NCBI GenBank assembly: GCA_028692975.1
Contig: JAQUWF010000017.1
Location: forward strand, 1-42,219
DNA from: Lachnospiraceae bacterium
GTDB lineage: Bacteria; Bacillota; Clostridia; Lachnospirales; Lachnospiraceae
DNA: 42,219 bases
Reading direction: 5' to 3'
A model generated the notes under the pieces. That model was not told the DNA's origin. It searched no databases and worked only from the letters and a program-made list of their open reading frames with translations. Shown here piece after piece: positions 9,001 to 18,164 of this stretch (positions are counted from its first letter, which is position 1; every line of letters begins with the position of its first letter). The translations under genes and the position numbers were made by a program.

Positions 9001-9625
9001 CACCATCCGCAAACTGGGCGATGTAAATGTAAATGCTATTGAGGATTATAAAAATCTGCTGGAGCGCCATACGTTTTTGGCTGCACAGCATGATGATCTG
9101 GTCAAGGCGGAAGAGACGCTTATGGGTATCATCGAGGAATTGGATACGGGTATGCGTAAGCAGTTCACGGAGAAATTCGAAGAGATCCGTGTGGAGTTCG
9201 ACAAAGCCTTCAAGCAGTTATTCGGCGGCGGAAAAGGGTCATTGGAACTGGATGAGGATGTGGATATACTGGAAGCCGGGATACGTATTGTTTCCCAGCC
9301 GCCGGGAAAGAAACTGCAGAATATGATGCAGCTCTCCGGTGGGGAAAAGGCATTGACGGCTATTGCACTGCTTTTTGCTATCCAGAGTCTGAAACCATCC
9401 CCATTCTGTCTGCTGGATGAGATCGAGGCGGCACTGGATGACAATAACGTTACCCGTTATGCCCAGTATCTGCATAAATTAACAAAAAACACGCAGTTTA
9501 TCGTCATCACCCACCGACGTGGTACCATGACGGCTGCGGATCGTTTATATGGTATTACCATGCAGGAAAAGGGTGTATCTACACTGGTATCTGTAAATCT
9601 GATAGAAAATGAATTGGATAAGTAA
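6065..9625 (+). CDS. smc: Chromosome partition protein SMC
   Basis: A 1186-residue condensin ATPase of normal family length. The N-terminal head has Walker A GPNGSGKSN (about residue 32). Two long coiled coils (about 170-500 and 680-1010, rich in Glu, Lys and Gln) flank a hinge of about 520-660 with its Gly-rich LNPGGSMTGG. The C-terminal head has the LSGGEKALTAIA signature and the Walker B LLDEIEAALDD. It compacts and segregates chromosomes with ScpAB, which are not in the window. ATG 6065 is preceded by a modest AGGTGG and lies 10 bp after rnc. Confidence 0.97.
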   Translation: MYLKNIEVQGFKSFANKMNFEFHNGITGIVGPNGSGKSNVADAVRWVLGEQSAKQLRGGNMQDVIFSGTETRKPQGFASVAITMDNSDHKLDIDFEEVTVARRLYRSGESEYLMNGSPCRLKDINELFYDTGIGKEGYSIIGQGQIDRILSGKPEERRELFDEAAGIVKFKRRKAVALKKLEEEKQNLVRVNDILSELTGQLAPLEKQSAVAKIYLQKKEELKQLDVNLFLLDMDRVKRQLKDINEKYSIASQDLEAAGVTFEQTKQEYEKLEQDMEELDARIEEMRQQSSHNALIKQQLEGQINVLKEQINTVRLNDEHYQGRTNAIEQDLEKRRNETAKYEKDLAALKDNLAAVLGKQEEENGVLTQLQQKTDELQTQIEQGKSEAIEILNQRASTKGKMQRYDAMLEQIGIRKAEINQRALRLKSDEAEHADGLEKARRDSKEINETIAQLSKKSQEMDAQVNALQREIADQNHQMDVGQTAYHREASKLESLRNLTERYDGYGNGIRKVMEQKERNPGLLGVVADLIQVQKKYEVAVETALGGSIRNIVTDNENTAKYMIEYLKRNKLGRATFLPLTNLSRGRKFGTPEALKEPGVIGLASTLVDAQKQYEVLAEYLLGRTLVVDTIDHAIAIGKKYRHSLYMVTVDGESLNPGGSMTGGAFKNNSNLLGRRREIEELEENVVVLKKDMEQAQKSIDTNRKKRNELREELVEVGEALQKQYILQNTAKLHMDQAENKNKEIQDSYARIQKENQEIERQIREVESNNSYMQDELGSAAKREKELEEGIAELQKQLDETNLTKDKQTQDMEGTHVKLAGLRQEEGFISANLERIQNEIAALTQEMESITGNLAHGADEITEKEENIKKIQETIAAAEKEAEESDGEIKKCLSEKEKMTSEHKSFFRKRDELSERMSLLDKECFRLNNQKERLEESQESQINYMWEEYEITPISAQEFRMEEEQDRAQVKKSIGLLKDTIRKLGDVNVNAIEDYKNLLERHTFLAAQHDDLVKAEETLMGIIEELDTGMRKQFTEKFEEIRVEFDKAFKQLFGGGKGSLELDEDVDILEAGIRIVSQPPGKKLQNMMQLSGGEKALTAIALLFAIQSLKPSPFCLLDEIEAALDDNNVTRYAQYLHKLTKNTQFIVITHRRGTMTAADRLYGITMQEKGVSTLVSVNLIENELDK

Positions 9626-9637
9626 GAGGGGACCGCT

Positions 9638-10570
9638 ATGGGAGAAGAAAAAAAAGGTTTTTTTAAGCGATTGGTGAGTGGACTGACCAAGACCAGAGAT
9701 AATATCGTGTCTGGAATGGATTCTATTTTTAATGGATTTTCCAGTATCGACGATGATTTTTATGAGGAAATAGAAGAGATCCTTGTTATGGGAGATATCG
9801 GCATCAATACCACCAACGCGATCATCGAACATCTGAAAGAGCAGGTCAAGGAACAGCATATCAAGGATCCTTCCTCATGCAAAGAACTTCTGATCGACAG
9901 CATCAAGAAGCAGATGCAGGTGGAGGAGACGGCTTATGAATTCGAGCACCGCAAATCGGTGGTGCTGGTGATCGGTGTCAATGGAGTCGGCAAGACTACG
10001 TCTGTGGGCAAATTAGCAGGCAAATTAAAGGATCAGGGGAAACGGGTGATCCTGGCTGCGGCGGATACCTTCCGTGCAGCGGCAGGAGAGCAGCTGACCC
10101 AGTGGGCCAACCGTGCAGGTGTGGAGATCATCGGCGGACAGGACGGAGCCGATCCGGCTTCTGTAGTCTATGACGCGGTGGCGGCTGCCAAGGCGAGAAA
10201 TGCAGATGTGCTGCTGTGTGATACCGCAGGACGTCTTCATAATAAGAAGAATCTGATGGAGGAACTGCGGAAGATTTACCGCATCCTGGAACGTGAATAT
10301 CCCGAGGCTTATCTGGAGACCTTAGTTGTATTGGATGGTACCACGGGACAAAATGCCATGCAGCAGGCGCGGCAGTTCAAGGAAGTGGCAGATGTGACCG
10401 GCATTATTCTGACGAAGCTGGACGGAACTGCCAAGGGCGGTATCGCTGTAGCCATCGAATCAGAACTGGATATTCCGGTAAAATACATCGGTGTGGGCGA
10501 GAGTATTGATGATCTGCAGAAATTTAATTCGGATGAATTTGTCAATGCTCTGTTTAACGTCAAAGAGTAA
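9638..10570 (+). CDS. ftsY: Signal recognition particle receptor FtsY
   Basis: A 310-residue SRP GTPase that docks ribosome-SRP complexes at the membrane. An N-domain helical bundle (about 1-95) precedes the G-domain: GVNGVGKTTS (G1), DTFRAAAGEQL (insertion box and G2), DTAGRLHNK (G3), TKLDGTAKGG (G4) and GVGES near the end. It lacks the long acidic N-terminal A-domain of E. coli FtsY, as usual in Gram-positives. GAGGGG precedes the ATG and the gene lies 12 bp after smc, so it is probably cotranscribed. A 67-bp gap follows. Confidence 0.96.
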   Translation: MGEEKKGFFKRLVSGLTKTRDNIVSGMDSIFNGFSSIDDDFYEEIEEILVMGDIGINTTNAIIEHLKEQVKEQHIKDPSSCKELLIDSIKKQMQVEETAYEFEHRKSVVLVIGVNGVGKTTSVGKLAGKLKDQGKRVILAAADTFRAAAGEQLTQWANRAGVEIIGGQDGADPASVVYDAVAAAKARNADVLLCDTAGRLHNKKNLMEELRKIYRILEREYPEAYLETLVVLDGTTGQNAMQQARQFKEVADVTGIILTKLDGTAKGGIAVAIESELDIPVKYIGVGESIDDLQKFNSDEFVNALFNVKE

Positions 10571-10638
10571 GGGTGGATTGCGAAAACGATTACAGTTATT
10601 CGCTTAAATCATAAACCATGAGGAGAAAGAAGGATACT

Positions 10639-11850
10639 ATGCTTACATTAGAGAAATTTGAAGAGGCCTCTGAGAAAGTAAAAGAGGTAACACAGGAAAC
10701 CAAACTGGTGTACAGTGACTATTTCAGCCGTCAGACTGGGAACAAAGTCTATCTGAAACCGGAGAATATGCAGCTGACCGGCGCTTACAAGGTGCGCGGT
10801 GCTTATTATAAGATCAGCACCCTTACCGAGGAAGAGCGTGCAAAGGGACTCATTACTGCGTCTGCGGGCAATCATGCTCAGGGTGTAGCTTATGCGGCTC
10901 AGTGCTGCGGTGCCAAGGCTGTCATCGTTATGCCGACTACTACACCACTGATCAAGGTGGAGCGCACTAAGAGCTATGGCGCAGAAGTGGTTCTTCACGG
11001 GGATGTTTACGACGAAGCCTGCGAGAAGGCCATGGAACTGGCAGCGGAGCATGGATATACATTCATTCATCCTTTTAACGACCTGACAGTGGCTACCGGA
11101 CAGGGAACCATCGCTATGGAGATCGTAAAGGAACTGCCGCTGGTGGACTATATTCTGGTACCCGTCGGCGGTGGCGGACTGGCTACAGGCGTTTCCACTT
11201 TGGCAAAGATGCTCAATCCTCATATTAAAGTCATTGGTGTAGAGCCTTCCGGTGCCAACTGCCTGCAGAAATCCTTTGAAAATAATGAGGTTACCACACT
11301 GCCAAAGGTGAGCACCATCGCAGATGGTACTGCGGTAAAAACTCCGGGAGATTTGATCTTCCCATATTTGCAGGAAAATCTGGACGATGTGATCACCATT
11401 GATGACGATGAATTGATCGTATGCTTCCTGGATATGGTGGAGAATCATAAGATGATCGTGGAGAATTCCGGACTGCTGACCGTGGCTGCACTGAAGCATA
11501 TGGATGTGGAGAACAAGAAAGTCGTTGCTATCCTTAGCGGCGGCAATATGGATGTGATCACCATGGCATCTGTGGTACAGCATGGCCTGATCCAGAGAGA
11601 CCGTATCTTTACCGTATCGGTGCTCCTGCCGGATAAGCCAGGTGAGTTGGTACGTGTAGCCCAGGTTATCGCGGATGCCCAGGGCAATGTTATCAAACTG
11701 GACCACAACCAGTTCTTCAGCACCAACCGTAATGCAGCCGTGGAACTGCAGATTACGCTGGAGGCTTTCGGCACTTCCCACAAGAAGGCCATCGTAAAAG
11801 CCCTGGAGAAACACGGCTACAGACCAAAACTGATCCGTCCGCATTTATAA
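10639..11850 (+). CDS. ilvA: Threonine ammonia-lyase with ACT domain
   Basis: A 403-residue PLP enzyme that deaminates threonine to 2-oxobutyrate. The PLP lysine is K51 in TGAYKVRGA; SAGNHAQGVA and the phosphate-binding PVGGGGLATG follow. From about residue 325 there is an ACT-type regulatory domain (VSVLLPDKPGELVRVAQVI). An in-frame ATG lies at 10618, but ATG 10639 has AGAAGG just upstream and matches family length. The single ACT domain and size resemble the roughly 400-residue clostridial form, which may be biosynthetic or catabolic. 2-Oxobutyrate would feed the ilv genes about 8 kb downstream. It may be cotranscribed with ftsY or have its own promoter in the 67-bp gap; I saw no clear one. 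Confidence 0.9.
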   Translation: MLTLEKFEEASEKVKEVTQETKLVYSDYFSRQTGNKVYLKPENMQLTGAYKVRGAYYKISTLTEEERAKGLITASAGNHAQGVAYAAQCCGAKAVIVMPTTTPLIKVERTKSYGAEVVLHGDVYDEACEKAMELAAEHGYTFIHPFNDLTVATGQGTIAMEIVKELPLVDYILVPVGGGGLATGVSTLAKMLNPHIKVIGVEPSGANCLQKSFENNEVTTLPKVSTIADGTAVKTPGDLIFPYLQENLDDVITIDDDELIVCFLDMVENHKMIVENSGLLTVAALKHMDVENKKVVAILSGGNMDVITMASVVQHGLIQRDRIFTVSVLLPDKPGELVRVAQVIADAQGNVIKLDHNQFFSTNRNAAVELQITLEAFGTSHKKAIVKALEKHGYRPKLIRPHL

Positions 11851-11870
11851 AAAGTATTCATGAAAAATAA

Positions 11871-11914
11871 AAGGAACCGCAAGATTAAATCCATAATCCT
11901 GCGGTTCCTTTTCT
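11871..11914. terminator. Bidirectional terminator between ilvA and activase
   Basis: A 17-bp stem with one mismatch (11871-11887 with 11894-11910, AAGGAACCGC against GCGGTTCCTT) and a 6-nt loop. The plus strand continues TTTTC and the opposite strand reads TTATTTTTCA, so it can terminate both ilvA (plus) and the convergent activase gene (minus). Confidence 0.85.
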
Positions 11915-11922
11915 ATGTAATA

Positions 11923-14900
11923 CTATTTTGTTTTGTTCATGTTCTTTGCTGCGGTGGAGAGCATCAGTTTGATACGATTCAACTGATTTACTTCACTTGC
12001 GCCCGGATCGTAGTCGATGGCTACGATGTTGGACTCCGGATGCTGGCGGCGGATCTCTTTGATAACACCCTTGCCTACGATATGGTTCGGCAGGCAGCCA
12101 AAAGGCTGGATGCAGACAATATTCGGCACACCGCCGTGGATGAGTTCCATCATCTCCCCGGTCAAAAACCATCCTTCGCCGGTCATATTGCCCACGGATA
12201 CAATAGGAGAGGCCATATCGGCCAGATCCTGGATCTTGGCAGGCGGAGTAAAATGTTTGCTCTTGATAAATTCTTTGGTTGCGGCACTTCTCATCCATTC
12301 AATGGCCTTAATGCCAAGATTTCCCTTCGTGGCAAGAGATTTGGCAAAGCCCAGTTTCTCGTGCTTGAAGTTCAGGTTGTGGAAGCAGTAATTCATAAAG
12401 TCAATCAGGTCCGGACACACGGCCTCAGCACCTTCTTTTTCCAGCAACTCTGCCAGATGATTGTTGGCAGCCGGCAGGAATTTGACCAGGATCTCACCTA
12501 CGATACCTACCCGCGGTTTCTTCTCATTCGTAATCGGAAGATTATCGAAATCATGGATGATGGTGCGGCAGATCTGGTTGTATTTCCGGTGGCTTAAGTT
12601 ACTGCCGGATACGAACTGGATACAGCGGCGTTCCCATTTGCGGTGCATTGCGTTGGCGGAGCCCGGCGTCTTTTCGTAAGGGCGCATACGGTATAAGCAT
12701 TTCATAAGAATGTCACCGAATACGGCACCGTAACAGAGACGGCGGATCAGCGGCAGTGTCAGTTTGAAGCCGGGATTGCTCTCCAGACCACTTAAGTTGA
12801 CAGAGATCACAGGCACATATTCCATGCCTACCTTTGCCAGAGCTCTGCGGATGAAGGCTATGTAGTTGGAAGCACGGCAGCCGCCTCCGGTCTGGGACAT
12901 GACGATAGCTATTTTGTGCGTGTCATATTTGCCGGATAACACGGCCTGCATGATCTGACCTACCACCATAAGAGAAGGGTAGCACGCATCGTTATTTACA
13001 TATTTCAGTCCCACGTCCACGGCCTCTTTGTTGTCGTTTGGCAGCACCTCCAGATTATATCCGCTGGCATTAAAGGCAGCCTGCAGGATAGAAAAATGGA
13101 TCGGTGACATCTGTGGGCAGAGGATGGTATAATCCTTGCGCATTTCTTCGGTAAACGGTACTTTATAGATGGCGGAAGACATGACGGTTCTTGTAGTCTT
13201 GCGCTCGTCTCTTACACGAATCGCAGCCAGCAGGGAACGTACACGGATACGTGCAGCACCAAGATTGTTGACCTCGTCGATCTTTAAGCAGGTATAAATC
13301 TTGCCGCTATGGGAAAGGATTTCCTGTACTTCGTCTGTAGTAACGGCATCCAGTCCGCATCCAAAGGAATTGAGCTGGATCAAGTCCAGATTGTCCTTTG
13401 TTTTCACATAGTTGGCCGCGCCGTACAGTCTGGTGTGGTACATCCACTGGTCATTGACACGTATAGGACGCTCAATGGAGGCCATGTGGGAGATAGAATC
13501 CTCCGTCAGCACAGCGATACCATAGGAATTGATCAAGTCCGGGATACCGTGATGAATCTCCGGATCGATATGGTAAGGTCTGCCTGCCAGCACGATACCA
13601 TGGCGGCCTGTCTCCTGGAGGTAGCGCATGGTTTCCTCACCCTTGGTCTTCATATCATCTCTGGCCGATTCCTGCTCATTCCATGCAGCATTGACTGCAT
13701 CCAGAATCTCCTGTTTCGGGATATCCGGGAATTCCTCCACCAGACGGTCGCTTAAGACCTTCTGATTCACGAAGGAAAGGAACGGATTCTGGAAATGAAT
13801 CTCCGGATCTTTTAATTCTTCGATGTTGTTTTTAATATTTTCGGCATAAGAGGTTACGATAGGGCAGTTGTAATGGTTGACCGCATCCGCAAACTCGTTG
13901 CGTTCGTAGGGAATACAAGGATAGAAGATAAACTTCAGTCCCTGCTTGATCAGCCAGGATACGTGTCCGTGGGCCAGCTTCGCCGGATAGCACTCGGATT
14001 CGCTGGGGATGGACTCGATGCCCAGTTCGTAGATCTTGTGGTTGGAGGTAGGTGAGAGTACCACTTCATAGCCGAGATTCGTAAAGAATGTATGCCAGAA
14101 GGGATAATTCTCAAACATATTCAGGACTCTTGGGATACCCACTTTACCTCGGGGCGCTTTGTTCTGCGCCAGAGATTCATAGCCGAAGATGCGCTTGTAT
14201 TTGTATTCGAATAAATTCGGAATATGGTCTTTGTTTTTTACTTTGCCGATACCGCGCTCACAGCGGTTGCCGGAAATAAACTGACGTCCGCCGCTGAATT
14301 TGTTGATAGTCAGACGGCAGCTGTTGGTACAGCCCTTGCAGGTAGCCATGGAAGTCGTATATTCCAGCGCATTGATTTTTTCAATAGAGAGCATGGTGCT
14401 CTCCCGGTTGGCATCGTAGCGTTCTCTTGCGATGAGAGCAGCACCGAAGGCACCCATGATACCGGCGATGTCCGGACGGATGGCTTCGCAGTTGGCAATC
14501 TTTTCGAAACTGCGCAGTACCGCGTCATTATAGAAGGTACCACCCTGGACTACGATATGCGTACCGAGTTCAGATGCATCGGATACCTTGATTACTTTAT
14601 ATAATGCATTCTTGATAACAGAGTAAGCCAGACCGGCAGAAATATCCGCCACAGAAGCGCCTTCCTTCTGGGCCTGTTTTACCTTGGAATTCATAAATAC
14701 AGTACAGCGGGTACCAAGATCGATAGGGTTCTCTGCAAAGAGTGCTGCCTTGGCAAAGTCCTGCACACTGTAATTCAAAGACTGGGCAAAGTTCTCGATA
14801 AAAGAGCCGCAGCCGGAAGAGCAGGCTTCGTTTAACAACACATTGTCTACGGTGTTGTCCTTGATCTTGATACATTTCATGTCCTGACCACCGATGTCCA

Positions 14901-16161
14901 GGATACAGTCTACCTGCGGGTCGAAGAAGGCAGCCGCATAAAAATGCGAAACAGTCTCTACTTCGCCCTCGTCCAGCATAAGAGCGGCCTTGATCAAAGC
15001 CTCACCGTAGCCGGTAGAACAAGAGTAGGCAATCTTTGCGCTGGCAGGCAGCTGTTCGTAGATCTCCTGGATCGCACGAATCGAGGTCGCAAGTGGGCTG
15101 CCGTGATTGCCGCTGTAGAAAGAGTAGAGCAGCGAGCCGTCCTCACCCACAAGAGCCGCCTTGGTGGTGGTAGAACCGGCATCGATACCCAGATAACAAT
15201 TTCCCTCATAGGAGTCCAGGTCTCCGGCAGCTACGCTGTAGGAATCCTGTCTTTTCCGGAATGCTTCGTATTCTGCCTGATCGGCAAAAAGAGGCGGCAT
15301 ACGGTCCACCTCGAATTCCATCTTGATGGAAGCGGCCAGACGGTCCTTCATAGCCTCGAGGGATACCATCGGTGCATCTTCTTTGGCATTTAATGCAGAG
15401 CCGATGGCTGCAAAAAGATGAGAATTATTCGGAATAATCGTATGCTCCTCGTCCAGTTTCAGAGTCCGGACAAAGGATTCCCGCAGCTGATCCAGGAAAT
15501 GGAGCGGTCCGCCAAGGAATGCAATGTGACCGCGGATCGGTTTGCCGCAGGCCAGACCACTGATGGTCTGATTGACTACAGCCTGGAAAATAGAGGCAGA
15601 CAAATCTTCCTTGGTCGCTCCCTCGTTGATCAGTGGCTGGATATCAGTCTTTGCAAATACACCGCATCGTGCAGCGATGTTGTAGATAGATTTGTAGTCA
15701 CGGGCGTAATTATTAAGACCCGGAGCATCGGTCTGGAGCAGAGATGCCATCTGGTCGATAAAGGAACCTGTACCGCCGGCACAGATACCGTTCATACGCT
15801 GTTCGACACTGCCGCCTTCGAAGTAAATGATCTTGGCATCCTCACCGCCCAGCTCGATGGCTACGTCGGTCTGCGGAGCCAGTTCCTTCAAAGAGGAGGC
15901 TACGGCGATGACTTCCTGTACGAAAGGCACCTGCAAGTGCTTGGCCAGGGTCAGTCCGCCAGATCCGGTGATAACAGGTGAAATCTGCAGATCCCCCAGT
16001 TTGTCGTGTGCCTTGCCCAGAAGGGTCGCTAAGGTCTCCTGGATATTGGCAAAGTGGCGTTCATAGTCTGAGAATAAAATCTCATGCGCTTCGTTTAATA
16101 AAGCGATTTTTACCGTTGTGGAACCGATATCGATTCCCAGTGTATACTTGTTTTGATTCAT
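11923..16161 (-). CDS. Fused 2-hydroxyacyl-CoA dehydratase-type activase
   Basis: A 1412-residue protein with two ASKHA ATPase domains and a long C-terminal region (DUF2229/CoA-activase type). Domain 1 starts [13 protein letters not shown] and has ICAGGTGSF and ARCGVF; domain 2 (about residues 325-580) has [21 protein letters not shown] and TRCTVF. The paired Cys in each domain are the expected [4Fe-4S] ligands in HgdC-like activators. A further cluster, CKGCTNSC, lies near residue 610. Activators of this class pass an electron, driven by ATP, to radical dehydratases. No dehydratase subunits adjoin, so the target protein is unknown. It is monocistronic on the minus strand with an AAAGGGA ribosome site and is much larger than the roughly 260-residue HgdC. 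Confidence 0.9.
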   Translation of the reverse strand: MNQNKYTLGIDIGSTTVKIALLNEAHEILFSDYERHFANIQETLATLLGKAHDKLGDLQISPVITGSGGLTLAKHLQVPFVQEVIAVASSLKELAPQTDVAIELGGEDAKIIYFEGGSVEQRMNGICAGGTGSFIDQMASLLQTDAPGLNNYARDYKSIYNIAARCGVFAKTDIQPLINEGATKEDLSASIFQAVVNQTISGLACGKPIRGHIAFLGGPLHFLDQLRESFVRTLKLDEEHTIIPNNSHLFAAIGSALNAKEDAPMVSLEAMKDRLAASIKMEFEVDRMPPLFADQAEYEAFRKRQDSYSVAAGDLDSYEGNCYLGIDAGSTTTKAALVGEDGSLLYSFYSGNHGSPLATSIRAIQEIYEQLPASAKIAYSCSTGYGEALIKAALMLDEGEVETVSHFYAAAFFDPQVDCILDIGGQDMKCIKIKDNTVDNVLLNEACSSGCGSFIENFAQSLNYSVQDFAKAALFAENPIDLGTRCTVFMNSKVKQAQKEGASVADISAGLAYSVIKNALYKVIKVSDASELGTHIVVQGGTFYNDAVLRSFEKIANCEAIRPDIAGIMGAFGAALIARERYDANRESTMLSIEKINALEYTTSMATCKGCTNSCRLTINKFSGGRQFISGNRCERGIGKVKNKDHIPNLFEYKYKRIFGYESLAQNKAPRGKVGIPRVLNMFENYPFWHTFFTNLGYEVVLSPTSNHKIYELGIESIPSESECYPAKLAHGHVSWLIKQGLKFIFYPCIPYERNEFADAVNHYNCPIVTSYAENIKNNIEELKDPEIHFQNPFLSFVNQKVLSDRLVEEFPDIPKQEILDAVNAAWNEQESARDDMKTKGEETMRYLQETGRHGIVLAGRPYHIDPEIHHGIPDLINSYGIAVLTEDSISHMASIERPIRVNDQWMYHTRLYGAANYVKTKDNLDLIQLNSFGCGLDAVTTDEVQEILSHSGKIYTCLKIDEVNNLGAARIRVRSLLAAIRVRDERKTTRTVMSSAIYKVPFTEEMRKDYTILCPQMSPIHFSILQAAFNASGYNLEVLPNDNKEAVDVGLKYVNNDACYPSLMVVGQIMQAVLSGKYDTHKIAIVMSQTGGGCRASNYIAFIRRALAKVGMEYVPVISVNLSGLESNPGFKLTLPLIRRLCYGAVFGDILMKCLYRMRPYEKTPGSANAMHRKWERRCIQFVSGSNLSHRKYNQICRTIIHDFDNLPITNEKKPRVGIVGEILVKFLPAANNHLAELLEKEGAEAVCPDLIDFMNYCFHNLNFKHEKLGFAKSLATKGNLGIKAIEWMRSAATKEFIKSKHFTPPAKIQDLADMASPIVSVGNMTGEGWFLTGEMMELIHGGVPNIVCIQPFGCLPNHIVGKGVIKEIRRQHPESNIVAIDYDPGASEVNQLNRIKLMLSTAAKNMNKTK

Positions 16162-16263
16162 ATATTTTCCCTTTTTCTTTTGCGTTTACGTTGCGGTGCA
16201 ATACCTTCGGATCATAATGTGCCCCTGCGGTATCACATTTAAATAAGATGAAACACTTTGCAT

Positions 16264-16292
16264 ATTATACGACAAGTCGACAAAAAAGACAA
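16264..16292 (-). promoter_or_regulatory. Promoter of the activase gene
   Basis: On the minus strand: TTGTCT (16287-16292), a 17-bp spacer and TATAAT (16264-16269), about 100 bp upstream of the start codon. Three GACAA repeats on the plus strand (16271, 16279 and 16288) overlap the promoter elements and may be a regulator site. Confidence 0.65.
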
Positions 16293-16341
16293 GTTTCTTT
16301 GTGTGGGGAACATGGTGGTTCCTTTCAGTGAAAAAGTGTGA

Positions 16342-16347
16342 TATAAT
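16342..16347 (+). promoter_or_regulatory. Candidate -10 element of tgt
   Basis: TATAAT preceded by TGTGA, 42 bp upstream of the tgt start. No convincing -35 hexamer is seen at the expected distance. It diverges from the activase promoter about 75 bp away. Confidence 0.45.
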
Positions 16348-16389
16348 GGGCGCATTGCAGAGATTAGAAGAAAAAGAGGAATATGAAAT

Positions 16390-17517
16390 ATGTATAAAAT
16401 TTTAAAAACCCAGGGGAAAGCCAAGCGTGCTCAGCTGGAGACCGTGCATGGGACCATTCAGACACCTGTCTTTATGAATGTGGGAACGGTGGCGGCTATT
16501 AAGGGCGCTGTCTCCACCATGGACCTGAAAGAAATCAAGACGCAGGTGGAATTATCCAACACGTATCACCTGCACGTGCGCACTGGGGATGCGGTGATCA
16601 AACAGCTGGGCGGGCTGCATAAGTTCATGAACTGGGATCAGCCTATCCTTACAGATTCCGGCGGATTCCAGGTGTTTTCCCTGGCGGGATTGAGAAAGAT
16701 CAAAGAGGAAGGCGTGTATTTCCATTCCCATATTGATGGACGCAAGATTTTCATGGGACCGGAAGAGAGTATGCAGATCCAGTCTAATCTGGCATCGACC
16801 ATCGCTATGGCCTTTGATGAATGCCCTTCCAGTGTGGCGGACCGGGACTATGTACAGGCTTCGGTGGAGCGTACCACACGGTGGCTGGCGCGGTGCAAGA
16901 CGGAGATGGCAAGACTGAATTCCCTGGAAGACACCATCAATAAAAAGCAGATGCTTTTCGGTATCAATCAGGGAGCAATTTATGCGGATATCCGTATTGA
17001 GCATGCCAAGGCGATCCGGGAGATGGATCTGGACGGCTATGCGGTGGGTGGACTGGCCGTTGGCGAGAGCCACGAGGAAATGTACCATATTCTGGATGAG
17101 GTAGTGCCGTATCTGCCACAGGACAAGCCGACGTATCTTATGGGTGTTGGCACTCCGGCGAATATTCTGGAAGGCGTGGAGCGCGGCGTAGATTTCTTTG
17201 ACTGCGTGTATCCTACCCGGAATGGACGTCATGGGCATCTGTACACCAATCAGGGCAAGATCAATCTGTTTAATAAGCAGTACGAACTGGATGAGCGGCC
17301 TATTGAGGAAGGATGTCAGTGTCCGGCCTGCAGGCATTACAGCAGGGCTTATATCCGCCATCTGCTCAAAGCGAAGGAGATGCTTGGCATGCGCCTTTGT
17401 GTACTGCATAATCTGTATTTCTATAATACGATGATGGAAGAGATACGGGATGCGCTGGATGCGGGGACTTTTGATGCATACAAGAAGGCAAAACTGGAAG
17501 GGATGCTCCAGAAGTAA
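16390..17517 (+). CDS. tgt: Queuine tRNA-ribosyltransferase
   Basis: A 375-residue TIM-barrel enzyme that exchanges G34 of certain tRNAs for preQ1 or queuine. LTDSGGFQVFSL holds the general-base Asp at residue 89; the nucleophile is D271 in DCVYPTRNGRHG. Zinc ligands are C309, C311 and C314 (CQCPAC) plus a following His. AGAGGA lies upstream of ATG 16390. Length is normal. In many Clostridia tgt is followed by yajC, as here. Confidence 0.96.
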   Translation: MYKILKTQGKAKRAQLETVHGTIQTPVFMNVGTVAAIKGAVSTMDLKEIKTQVELSNTYHLHVRTGDAVIKQLGGLHKFMNWDQPILTDSGGFQVFSLAGLRKIKEEGVYFHSHIDGRKIFMGPEESMQIQSNLASTIAMAFDECPSSVADRDYVQASVERTTRWLARCKTEMARLNSLEDTINKKQMLFGINQGAIYADIRIEHAKAIREMDLDGYAVGGLAVGESHEEMYHILDEVVPYLPQDKPTYLMGVGTPANILEGVERGVDFFDCVYPTRNGRHGHLYTNQGKINLFNKQYELDERPIEEGCQCPACRHYSRAYIRHLLKAKEMLGMRLCVLHNLYFYNTMMEEIRDALDAGTFDAYKKAKLEGMLQK

Positions 17518-17547
17518 ATGAAAAATATATAAATTCCCATAAATTAC

Positions 17548-17576
17548 TTGCGGTAAACGGGGTTTTTGTGTATTAT
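17548..17576 (+). promoter_or_regulatory. Candidate promoter of yajC
   Basis: TTGCGG (17548-17553), a 17-bp spacer and TATTAT (17571-17576), about 90 bp before the yajC start. No terminator is seen after tgt, so read-through may also occur. Confidence 0.5.
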
Positions 17577-17667
17577 GTTACTTATATGTAAAAAACGTAT
17601 GGGACATGGTTTTGTTCTCACAGGGAATAAATCGTGTTTAGGAAAGTGAAAGCAGGAGGAAACAAAA

Positions 17668-17985
17668 ATGAATTTAGTTTTAAGTGCAAGTGCAGGTGCA
17701 GGTTTATCTATCGGAACAATGGTGCTGTGGCTGGTAGCTATGGTGGCTCTTATGTATTTCCTGATGATTCGTCCACAGAAAAAGGAACAGAAGAGAGTAT
17801 CCGCGATGCTGGCTAATATGGCAGTGGGTGATAGTGTTGTTACAACCAGCGGCTTCTATGGGGTTATTCTGGATATGACAGATGAGGATGTTATCGTTGA
17901 GTTCGGTAACAACAAAAACTGTAGAATCCCAATGAGAAAAGCAGCTATCGCAGAAGTTGAAAAAGCAGAAGTTGCAAATTCATAA
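17668..17985 (+). CDS. yajC: Preprotein translocase subunit YajC
   Basis: A 105-residue protein. YajC is a small membrane partner of SecDF in the Sec translocon. One transmembrane helix (about residues 17-36) is followed by the family signature MIRPQKKEQKR and a small soluble domain with GDSVVTTSGFYGVI. AGGAGG precedes ATG 17668. A strong terminator follows, so secD and secF are not in the same operon here. Confidence 0.93.
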   Translation: MNLVLSASAGAGLSIGTMVLWLVAMVALMYFLMIRPQKKEQKRVSAMLANMAVGDSVVTTSGFYGVILDMTDEDVIVEFGNNKNCRIPMRKAAIAEVEKAEVANS

Positions 17986-17995
17986 TTGACATTTC

Positions 17996-18030
17996 GAAAT
18001 GCCATTCCGATAGGAGTGGCATTTCTTTCT
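17996..18030 (+). terminator. Terminator after yajC
   Basis: GAAATGCCATTCC (17996-18008) pairs with GGAGTGGCATTTC (18013-18025), one G-U pair, 4-nt loop, followed by TTTCT. Confidence 0.85.
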
Positions 18031-18099
18031 AATTATACGGATTAGGTAAGCATGGATGGAATATTTTACGCTTTCGTGCTTTCGTGTGGTAAATTATTA

Positions 18100-18128
18100 T
18101 TGAAAAAAAGGACGTAGTAAGGTAATAT
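18100..18128 (+). promoter_or_regulatory. Promoter of the leuB-ilvD-ilvB-serA operon
   Basis: TTGAAA (18100-18105), a 17-bp spacer and TAATAT (18123-18128). The implied leader is only about 30 nt, too short for a T-box or an attenuating leader peptide, so control would have to be by a DNA-binding repressor or activator. Confidence 0.6.
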
Positions 18129-18164
18129 ATAGGATAATAGTCTTTTAGAAAAGAGGAGAATCTT

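Noticed and set aside
10648..11844. 398-residue minus-strand ORF opposite ilvA
   Set aside because: Covers exactly the threonine ammonia-lyase gene in antisense with no domain of its own.
11860..12597. 245-residue plus-strand ORF opposite the activase
   Set aside because: Starts inside the bidirectional terminator and continues antisense to the activase; no ribosome site or known motif.
18129..18164. T-box or leader-peptide attenuator before leuB
   Set aside because: The predicted leader is only about 30 nt, with no stem-loop or runs of Leu, Val or Ile codons.
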